DNA of 64,000 bases. It comes from Spatholobus suberectus. Lineage: Eukaryota; Streptophyta; Magnoliopsida; Fabales; Fabaceae. The DNA lies in the NCBI GenBank assembly GCA_004329165.1, contig CM014729.1, positions 45,045,839 to 45,109,838 of the forward strand. Reading direction: 5' to 3'. The notes beneath the pieces are model-generated. The model saw nothing but the letters and a program-made list of their open reading frames with translations, did not search any database and was not told the DNA's origin. The position numbers and the translations under genes are program-made. Each line of letters begins with the position of its first letter. The stretch's first letter is position 1. Below are positions 62,601-64,000 of the stretch, in pieces.

Positions 62601-63725
62601 AACATACAATAATACCAGCTATTACATGCTATTGAATCCGTATATGTGCTGTAGTCACCTTCATTTTTTTATTGTGTTTTCTTTTTGGTTTTTATATCTT
62701 GCTTGAGTCCTTTAAGCAGATATCATATTATCTGATTGAAAAATGGATCTTACTGCAGTCTTTTTGAGCTCTTTTATTCATGTAGACCTTAATCATTTAA
62801 TTACATGTGTAGTGGCCATGTAATTCATTATTCCCTTGAGAAAAAGAAAAATGCTAGATTAAGATAGGCAAATTACAGAGACAAGGGTGATTAAAGTCAC
62901 TTGAGCTTGTTAATTTCTCAACTCTCTTTTTATCCTTTTTACCATTCAAACTTTTCGTCTAAAATACTTCGTCATTCTGCTTGCAGCTCCACATCTAAGC
63001 AAAGAATTAGATCCCCATGCAAGTCCTATCACAATTGATGTGAGTGACATGCATGGTTCTTTGCGCAAAGGTGAGAATGAGAAGGACACAAACTGTTGGA
63101 CTTCTCCTGGTGGTGAAGGATTTATGGTTAGAGGAAAGAACTATCTGAAAGATAATTCTAAGGTGAGTTAACCATTTAAGTCCATTGAGAATAAGTTGGC
63201 ATCACAGGACATGATTAGGGTGGGGTTTGCCTTTCTGGACAAATGATAATGATTGTAATATCAACAGATTTGTATACTTATCCCATATTCAGATCAATGA
63301 GTGTTTCTAATTGTTTGGAATGACACTTGTGACAGAGCTAATTAAGTATAAAAGAAAAGGGTGGTAAACTTTTAGTCATTTTTTTTTCTCATATTTAAGT
63401 ATAGCATTAGTAATACATTGGCTTCAAGTTTGCCCCTTAATTTTTTTCCCTATGAACAAACATTAGGGGGTTTCAGGCATATTGATAATTTAAACTCCAA
63501 TTTTCCAAACATCTAAACCTTTATCTTTAAAGCTTTAGAACAAGGAACATGTTGACAAATAGCTTTATATACAGTATTCTTGTGTTCTGGCTGAATGTCA
63601 TGGTTATGACATTTTTCATGCAGGTAGTTGGAGGAGATCCTCTTCTCAAGCTCATAGCAGTTGATTGGTTAAAGGTTGACAAATCTGTAGACAGAATTGC
63701 ACTGCACCATAGAAGTCTGGTTCAA
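10440..63725 (+). CDS. EDR2-like PH-START-DUF1336 protein (17 exons in window, 3' end missing)
   Basis: Exons are 10440-10631, 11363-11440, 11629-11682, 21433-21498, 25524-25582, 25998-26074, 26456-26572, 28607-28641, 28851-28951, 29031-29126, 35981-36045, 36368-36439, 54896-55069, 62018-62217, 62351-62393, 62987-63162 and 63624-63725. All have GT-AG borders and phases match at every junction, giving 569 residues without a stop. The order is a PH domain (about 18-130), a START lipid-binding domain (about 200-415), an acidic linker (SLSSDEESDEDKELDK) and the start of DUF1336/EDR2_C (NCWTSPGGEGFMVRGKNYLK, VDWLKVDKSVDRIA). Proteins of this family bind membrane lipids; Arabidopsis EDR2 restrains defence and cell death. 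Roughly 150 residues of DUF1336 should lie beyond the window. The gene is over 53 kb long because five introns carry transposons. The family is firm; orthology to EDR2 itself is not established. Confidence 0.9.
11683..12419 (+). other. Left part of EDR2-like intron 3
   Basis: AT-rich intron DNA with a T-rich run near 12314-12330 followed by two TTTAGGG-like units. No gene or clear repeat was recognised before the LINE fragment. Confidence 0.4.
12420..14080 (-). mobile_element. LINE (non-LTR) fragment: endonuclease and RT
   Basis: The minus-strand frame 13783-14007 shows the end of an AP-type endonuclease region typical of plant LINEs: MRLQDTRWVGQKAMKLD, then FKLWF and RNKVRII. Further along the element, near 12880-13040, broken frames give VYIDLQKSD and YIHAQNDVYDEVTT, the RT palm segment. 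Near 12450-12550 they give a degenerate match to the GWMKWR segment after RT. Many stops and frameshifts are present, so it is inactive. Ends and target duplications could not be fixed. Confidence 0.65.
14081..15350 (+). other. Intron 3 DNA between LINE and TIR element
   Basis: AT-rich sequence without coding content. Around 14400-14600 a set of AAGCTTATGCATAAGCT-like inverted phrases (TTGGCTTATGCATAAGC and its complement) suggests a small MITE remnant, but its ends are not clear. Confidence 0.4.
15351..16014. mobile_element. GATA-rich TIR element (MITE-like)
   Basis: The left end ACTCGTTTGATGGTCAGAAT pairs with the right end, which on the other strand reads GAGCTTGTTTGGTAGTCAGG; both continue with ATATGATA. 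The arms hold many GATAAGATA/TATCTTATC phrases and the centre is almost pure A/T. It is about 660 bp long with no transposase. The target duplication is unclear (TTA on the left, TAA on the right). Confidence 0.6.
16174..16474 (-). repeat. 3' LTR of copia A
   Basis: A 301-bp repeat matching 20915-21180. It is longer because a segment of about 35 bp (AAAAAGAAACTATATTCTCC and following) is tandemly repeated. The left terminus has TA where the partner has TG. The purine-rich tract lies just right of it (plus strand CTCCCCCTCAAG). Confidence 0.9.
16482..17081 (-). pseudogene. Copia A RNase H
   Basis: This is a 199-codon open frame. SPTKRHLEAINQILRYLK leads into YADADWAGS, SKKQMVVARSSAKAEY and EADMFTKSLQ, the usual copia RNase H run to the end of pol. 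It is intact as a frame but cut off from RT by a break near 17085. Confidence 0.88.
17375..17899 (-). pseudogene. Copia A reverse transcriptase core
   Basis: This open frame of 174 codons starts VGCKWIFSIKVGADR and contains YEETFALVAKL, MDIKNAFLNGNLEEEIYM, LKQSPRAW and the catalytic YVDD. The remaining RT up to RNase H (17085-17370) is in a different frame. Confidence 0.9.
18442..19173 (-). pseudogene. Copia A integrase, frameshifted
   Basis: Overlapping short frames together show FQTDNGKEYF, the VPHSYWDEAVLTSTYLINRL block and the YKCYCPSTKKFHIS block of copia integrase. At least three frame changes are needed, so no functional enzyme is encoded. Confidence 0.8.
19065..19874 (-). pseudogene. 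Copia A protease and GAG-pre-integrase
   Basis: An open frame of 269 codons. WIVDSGASHHMTG near residue 42 is the aspartic protease active site. LWHKGLGHPSFNYLKVLYP and CEYCVIEKQSRK form the GAG-pre-integrase segment with part of the zinc-binding motif. Confidence 0.88.
20007..20414 (-). pseudogene. Copia A gag
   Basis: This is a 135-codon frame with the gag run VFDFLHGLNKDLDEVKGRIL and LPSIREVFAAVRREENRR. The later WCDHYQKSYHTKETR resembles the short zinc motif of this lineage but has Tyr where Cys is expected. Confidence 0.8.
20899..20914 (-). promoter_or_regulatory. Primer-binding site of copia A
   Basis: On the minus strand, TGGTATCACGAGC directly follows the 5' LTR. It differs by little from the TGGTATCAGAGC that is complementary to plant initiator Met-tRNA. 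Confidence 0.75.
20915..21180 (-). repeat. 5' LTR of copia A
   Basis: A 266-bp repeat paired with 16174-16474. On the plus strand it starts with TGTAAGGAATAGG and ends with ATCCAATA, followed by GTTAC. Confidence 0.9.
21433..21498 (+). CDS. EDR2-like exon 4 (end of PH domain)
   Basis: Twenty-two codons read IACATAEEAQKWMEAFDHAK and two Gln. The Trp in KWMEAF is the conserved tryptophan of the C-terminal PH helix. The exon stands alone between introns of 9.75 and 4.03 kb. Confidence 0.9.
21499..22329 (+). other. Left part of EDR2-like intron 4
   Basis: AT-rich DNA without coding content. A small perfect palindrome, AATTATAATTAG with its complement around six bases, sits at 22190-22218. No transposon end was recognised. 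Confidence 0.4.
22330..25252 (-). mobile_element. Truncated Ty1/copia retrotransposon B
   Basis: Reading leftward: a probable 5' LTR (about 25037-25252), a primer-site-like TTGGCATCAAAGCTC at 25021-25036, then gag (24199-24777, with LDGCNYLQWVKLVRAILKG), GAG-pre-integrase (22945-23373) and integrase (22417-22761, with AFGCVAFVYS). After the integrase C-terminal words near 22440 the similarity ends, so RT, RNase H and the 3' LTR are missing. All frames are short and broken. It is an antisense insertion in intron 4. Confidence 0.75.
24535..24777 (-). pseudogene. Copia B gag N-terminal part
   Basis: This frame of 80 codons contains LLDLYQLDGCNYLQWVKLV and LKGQNKLGHVKG, a common opening of plant copia gag. 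It continues in another frame at 24199-24396 (LNGLWIELEQYYNLK). Confidence 0.75.
25253..25400. repeat. LTR-like remnant related to 61290-61440
   Basis: CTTATTTATAGGCAACATGC and the following AATTATCTCA wording are shared with the LTR-like block in intron 13. Copia B seems to have inserted beside or into an older copy of that family. Confidence 0.55.
25524..26572 (+). CDS. EDR2-like exons 5-7 (PH-START linker, start of START)
   Basis: Exon 5 (25524-25582) gives VEHELSTESSARDKLIQEM. Exon 6 (25998-26074) gives LLGNRHRVRRYASGLRKLIK and IGQ. Exon 7 (26456-26572) gives GPETLLRRSSKFFGSSDGF and DAFEAHQWKCVRTMSG. The basic RVRRYASGLRKL stretch is a hallmark of the family. Phases are 2, 1 and 1. The 416- and 381-bp introns between them contain nothing recognisable. 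Confidence 0.9.
26573..28606 (+). other. EDR2-like intron 7
   Basis: About 2 kb of AT-rich intron with several short frames but no recognisable coding or transposon sequence. An A-run is present near 28340. Confidence 0.5.
28607..29126 (+). CDS. EDR2-like exons 8-10 (START domain)
   Basis: Exon 8 (28607-28641) gives GIRIFEDVSNHK. Exon 9 (28851-28951) gives NGKGVLVKSVGVIDATADAV and FEVFLNIERQKRYE. Exon 10 (29031-29126) gives WDMLMGDLELVESYDGHYDV and YGTYDPKYLTR. The words FEDV, ADAVFEV and WD...HYDVVY follow the START fold order. Introns are short and junction phases agree. Confidence 0.92.
29597..29751 (+). repeat. 5' LTR of copia C
   Basis: A 155-bp LTR. It lacks an 18-bp stretch present near the start of the 3' copy. 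TGG of the primer site follows at once. Confidence 0.85.
30250..33290 (+). pseudogene. Copia C pol remnant
   Basis: Broken frames give PWIMDFDVLD and MSGNKSFF (protease site with the catalytic DSG changed to DFD), GCESRRLYHLS (GAG-pre-integrase), TWDLVPFHPTK and YTVKIRPNGNID (RT entry, 32070-32165), and LANMFTKFLKGP (RNase H end, near 33215-33250). Catalytic sites are lost or interrupted by stops. Confidence 0.75.
33315..33487 (+). repeat. 3' LTR of copia C
   Basis: A 173-bp LTR directly after the purine tract at 33305-33314. It differs from the 5' copy by scattered substitutions and an 18-bp internal duplication of the TGTAGCA...ATAGCATA type. Confidence 0.85.
34547..34729 (-). pseudogene. 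LINE RT N-terminal segment
   Basis: This 60-codon frame contains VKEVKKALKRMDNDKVVGLD and IPTEIWKCVGQ. It corresponds to the conserved opening of plant LINE reverse transcriptase (usually ALKRMKNGKAVGPD). It continues leftward in broken frames to about 33950. Confidence 0.8.
35391..35532. repeat. Perfect 35-bp inverted repeat with 72-bp spacer
   Basis: 35391-35425 and 35498-35532 are exact reverse complements (right arm starts AATTTATAGGGGTTGTTTGG). The left arm contains the right end of the TIR element and 11 flanking bases. The spacer is unrelated AT-rich DNA. Confidence 0.9.
35981..36439 (+). CDS. EDR2-like exons 11-12 (START domain)
   Basis: Exon 11 (35981-36045) completes R and reads WHSKRDFIFSRQWFRAQDGK. 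Exon 12 (36368-36439) reads TILQFPSIHKKKPPRSGYRR and TKIN. Family members have the same run FSRQW...YTILQFPAVHKK...SGYRRTEI. Both phases are 1 at the 3' side. Intron 12, of 18.5 kb, follows. Confidence 0.92.
36440..37545 (+). other. Left part of EDR2-like intron 12
   Basis: Unrecognised AT-rich intron DNA ending at the target duplication CTCCT (37541-37545) of copia E. Short frames here match no family I know. Confidence 0.45.
37622..37731 (+). repeat. 5' LTR of copia D
   Basis: A 110-bp LTR. By eye it differs from the 3' copy at about one base in ten, so the insertion is not recent. Confidence 0.88.
38290..39163 (+). pseudogene. Copia D gag
   Basis: The first part (from 38300) reads ITLYVDKDGSNYDSRASNIK and then LWLRGQDYEDHLT before a stop, the usual gag N terminus. 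The open frame 38747-39163 ends gag with LALYGLPAEYSLVRDQIL and a complete zinc knuckle, CDHCHKIGHTIDRC (CX2CX4HX4C). Confidence 0.85.
39225..40560 (+). pseudogene. Copia D protease and integrase
   Basis: Protease appears as GPWVLDSGASNHLTGNKSLF from about 39237. GAG-pre is seen near 39605-39650 (HAWLGHPSLVKLKQMVP). Integrase words NVPHRFWGDAVLIACYLINH occur at 40124-40190. Several stops and frame changes interrupt it. Confidence 0.82.
40924..41974 (+). pseudogene. Copia D reverse transcriptase
   Basis: 40924-41142 gives VIGCHWIFTVKVGPDGQVD and YGDTFSLVAKMASVRL. The YVDD box is at about 41408. 41579-41974 gives the RT-RNase H junction (VDTPMDPNTRLL, YRRMVGKLNNLT and YSDVDWASSPTDRRST). Stops separate these parts. 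Confidence 0.87.
42370..42480 (+). repeat. 3' LTR of copia D
   Basis: A 111-bp LTR following the purine tract AGAGGGAG at 42362-42369. The base after it begins CTAGT, the right target copy. Confidence 0.88.
42578..42591 (+). promoter_or_regulatory. Primer-binding site of copia E
   Basis: TGGTATCTAGAGCC follows the split 5' LTR directly. It is the initiator Met-tRNA type found in most plant copia elements. Confidence 0.8.
43020..44258 (+). pseudogene. Copia E gag and protease
   Basis: Gag frames include VEVSLEGMGKKDHL and VNSIDRQTQSVIIYYKTMKD. The zinc knuckle near 43744 reads CFNCGKMGYYQNYY, with Tyr in place of the expected His and last Cys. Protease appears near 44015 as VVDSNTINHMTKDS, with DSG changed to DSN. 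The frame is then cut by copia F at 44258. Confidence 0.78.
44259..44510 (-). repeat. 3' LTR of copia F
   Basis: A 252-bp LTR ending AGATTCAACA on the plus strand, followed by the complement of the purine tract (AACCCCCTTAA). Confidence 0.88.
44530..45976 (-). pseudogene. Copia F reverse transcriptase and RNase H
   Basis: From right to left: KLPKGKSVVGCKWIFTIKYK and YSETFAPIAKLNTIRV (45728-45976), the catalytic IIYVDDIIVKGDD near 45470, QFMHSPYEEHLE near 45100, AYTDVDWARS near 44970 and AKSSAKAEYRAMAQG near 44850. This is a nearly full RT-RNase H with only a few stops, the best preserved pol of the nest. Confidence 0.88.
46561..47391 (-). pseudogene. Copia F integrase
   Basis: Near the right end, YETCKFAKHRY and IIHSDV represent the GAG-pre end and integrase start. 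The 46561-46815 frame has LALKIFGCTTFIH and APFQKGYKCFDP, the integrase C-terminal block. Stops lie between them. Confidence 0.82.
47397..49167 (-). mobile_element. Deleted Ty3/gypsy fragment G within copia F
   Basis: On the minus strand, protease-like words QVLVSFSIGKYKDDVLC are followed by the basic/acidic spacer (MEQEKKDLKEKLEGQ) and FARESEKKACFAKQ. RT begins with DFEDVFPKSVPLGLPPLRG and soon jumps to the end of integrase (WVHMHKERFPLQRKS, YKIDLPGEYGVNATFNVDD). LTR-like DNA fills 47397-48050. Most of RT, RNase H and integrase is deleted and no 5' LTR is present. CAAGT occurs at both junctions with copia F (47392-47396 and 49168-49172). Confidence 0.78.
49162..50764 (-). pseudogene. Copia F gag and GAG-pre-integrase
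   Basis: 50537-50764 contains the gag start (VCHSPIRCFLTK, YIEWMQSVKLAIYRKGK). The region 49800-50200 holds gag words such as TSYQ-type zinc region remnants (WCDHCKKPWHTRETC-like). 49162-49446 is GAG-pre with SCNLLFISKVN, DSAKEVDGLYIF and YRLGYPSFNYLQHL. The protease core is not clear. Confidence 0.75.
50780..51030 (-). repeat. 5' LTR of copia F
   Basis: A 251-bp LTR. On the plus strand it begins TAAGTTTAGAG and ends AAATTCAACA, followed by TCTTC. Confidence 0.88.
51036..52025 (+). pseudogene. Copia E GAG-pre-integrase and integrase
   Basis: Immediately right of F the E frame resumes with PDSCVFQDLLTQKIIGRGK, then VHFDVWGPC at about 51345. The catalytic-region words LCSDGAKEYF follow at 51532, then CHLMEVAWA and IAYLINRMLS near 51740. 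Several frame changes are needed. Confidence 0.82.
52430..53760 (+). pseudogene. Copia E reverse transcriptase and RNase H, with deletion
   Basis: RT words: MNPNGSMARLKERLIAKGYA (52507), DVKNAFLHGYLKEEVYMEQP-like text across a frameshift (52672-52735), LKQSPRSWFGRF (52796) and MVYVDDIVIT (52925). RNase H begins at KLNYLTITITKL (53233) and jumps directly to VEAFSNVDWVGS (53281), which skips about 200 bp present in D and A. The end reads KALNGMHNYF before the 3' LTR. Confidence 0.83.
53774..53928 (+). repeat. 3' LTR of copia E
   Basis: A 155-bp LTR matching the two-part 5' LTR. Just left of it a second GTTAAGAGTTAA forms a short tandem copy of the LTR start. It ends CTCTACA and is followed by CTCCT. 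Confidence 0.87.
53934..54895 (+). other. Right part of EDR2-like intron 12
   Basis: AT-rich DNA up to the acceptor GGCTACAG at 54888-54895. No repeats or coding frames were recognised. Confidence 0.5.
54896..55069 (+). CDS. EDR2-like exon 13 (end of START domain)
   Basis: The codon begun in exon 12 is completed as Pro, then STWEIRNLNTPMGSDRPRC, LVTHTLEIHSASWYRWKN and KFEKSVPYALLCQVAG. The words CLVTH-LEIHS-W-WK-YSKFEKT-PYALL are diagnostic of EDR2-type START domains. The exon stands 18.5 kb after exon 12 and 6.9 kb before exon 14. The frame is preserved across both. Confidence 0.93.
55410..55571 (-). repeat. 3' LTR of copia H
   Basis: A 162-bp LTR starting TATAGGTTTTATTG on the plus strand, where its partner has TGTAGG. 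The complement of the purine tract follows at 55572. Confidence 0.87.
55632..57249 (-). pseudogene. Copia H reverse transcriptase and RNase H
   Basis: 56770-57249 reads IALRKGIRSSCNPNPLYTC, WELVPLPLDKTIVGC and YGDTFSPMAKITS (RT entry). Near 56500 a catalytic box VDDIIITSDD is visible. 55632-55889 gives the RNase H end ACKITWLRQLLQQLLFGD, EQTKHIEIDYHFVREKV and QLVDMFTKSLKG. Frames are broken by stops. Confidence 0.85.
57600..59756 (-). pseudogene. Copia H gag to integrase remnants
   Basis: 58804-59136 contains gag text (LASLPFELDSIRNQILSAP, VPTYDIVSEQLLC). 57700-58300 holds broken integrase words on the minus strand, such as AHTPQQNGVAEQKNRHLVET near 57780-57840. Early gag between 59140 and 59560 is heavily mutated. 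Confidence 0.72.
59942..60104 (-). repeat. 5' LTR of copia H
   Basis: A 163-bp LTR starting TGTAGGTTTTACTG on the plus strand. Its left neighbour reads, on the minus strand, TTACTGGTGTAAACC, a degenerate Met-tRNA primer site with a 4-base gap. Confidence 0.83.
60110..61134 (-). pseudogene. Retrotransposon gag remnant
   Basis: Minus-strand text includes EAYWWLINVEQNFKAI and KVDKALQGRAFVWV (gag-like, near 60960-61070). It is followed by a long Lys/Glu-rich coiled region (60248-60496, RKQEDEKESEVLKRNN-type). A primer-site-like TTGGTATTAGAGCTTC lies at 61118-61133. No protease or pol follows, because copia H begins at 60104. The gag is similar to Ty3/gypsy types, but the class is uncertain. Confidence 0.55.
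61135..61700. repeat. LTR-like block of the gag remnant
   Basis: The block begins after the primer site and shares CTTATTTATAGGCAACATGC with 25300-25320. Its right end was not found. Within it, 61513-61558 and 61625-61671 are direct repeats of about 46 bp (AGTACTTAAGTG, TGACAACTAGCTTT) about 110 bp apart. Confidence 0.5.
62018..63725 (+). CDS. EDR2-like exons 14-17 (acidic linker and start of DUF1336)
   Basis: Exon 14 (62018-62217) gives LKEYIGANPAVLQQYATTVV and the acidic SLSSDEESDEDKELDK. Exon 15 (62351-62393) gives only EQRVFTTLDLKRTA. Exon 16 (62987-63162) gives PHLSKELDPHASPITIDVSD, MHGSLRKGENEKDTNCW and GFMVRGKNYLKDNSK. Exon 17 (63624-63725) gives VVGGDPLLKLIAVDWLKVDK and SVDRIALHHRSLVQ. 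DUF1336 starts around NCWTSP. Exon 17 ends at a GTAAAT donor; the next exon lies outside the window. Confidence 0.9.
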
Positions 63726-64000
63726 GTAAATTTTTATATTATAAGATTTTATATCTTTAATATTCAAGTAGATTGTCATGAATTAAAGTTTAAAAAAATA
63801 TGCTCAATTTGGTTTAGACATGCTGACTTAAGAAAATGATTTTGTCTAAACCATTAATCAACTCAAGCTTTTAAATTTCTCATGAGATTTTGTGCAAATT
63901 ATTTTCCTCATTAGTCTCTCTGATATGGACCCTCATGCAATCCTTATTTAAATGGAGCTTTTATAGATCACTGTTCAGCTTGTCATTGTCAGATATATGT

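Noticed and set aside
1..64000. CRISPR arrays, bacterial operons, viral replication genes or toxin genes
   Set aside because: None is visible. The repeats are LTRs, TIRs, microsatellites and tandem duplications, and every RT-like frame belongs to plant retroelements.

Overview
The window is plant nuclear DNA, from a eudicot and probably a legume such as soybean. The evidence is GT-AG introns with AT-rich interiors, two recognisable plant genes, and many Ty1/copia retrotransposons. The species call is an inference from overall resemblance. No prokaryotic features, CRISPR array, rRNA or tRNA gene was seen.

Region 1 (1-3514) is AT-rich DNA with a LINE-type coding scrap. It also holds an 875-bp terminal-inverted-repeat (TIR) element flanked by TAA, whose core is a decayed ACC/CCA array of about 480 bp. 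Region 2 (3593-7448) is a complete PIN auxin-efflux-carrier gene on the plus strand. Its six exons join in frame to a 486-residue protein with both membrane halves and an unusually short central loop. Region 3 (7449-10439) is intergenic and contains a tandem duplication of about 160 bp.

Region 4 (10440 to beyond the right edge) is one very long gene on the plus strand for an EDR2-like protein (PH, START and the beginning of DUF1336/EDR2_C). Seventeen exons in the window join in frame to 569 residues, out of roughly 700 expected for the family. Five introns (3, 4, 10, 12 and 13) are inflated by transposable elements to between 4.0 and 18.5 kb.

Intron 3 carries a LINE fragment, a TIR element and copia A (16174-21180, TSD GTTAC). 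Intron 4 carries truncated copia B. Intron 10 holds a three-level nest: copia C inside a 5'-truncated LINE, itself inside a TIR element. Intron 12 is copia E (37546-53928, TSD CTCCT). Copia D sits in E's 5' LTR and copia F in E's pol region, and F carries a deleted Ty3/gypsy fragment G. Intron 13 carries copia H (55410-60104) and a gag/LTR remnant.

Target-site duplications are still readable for nearly every element, although in some the two copies differ by one base. Removing nested insertions brings A, D, E, F and H each to about 4.7-5.0 kb, the normal copia size, which supports the boundaries. All element coding regions contain stops or frameshifts, so none looks autonomous. No previously undescribed molecular system is evident. 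The points of most interest are the short-loop PIN, the inflated EDR2-like gene with its layered insertions, the gypsy fragment with direct repeats but no 5' LTR, and a perfect 35-bp inverted repeat.
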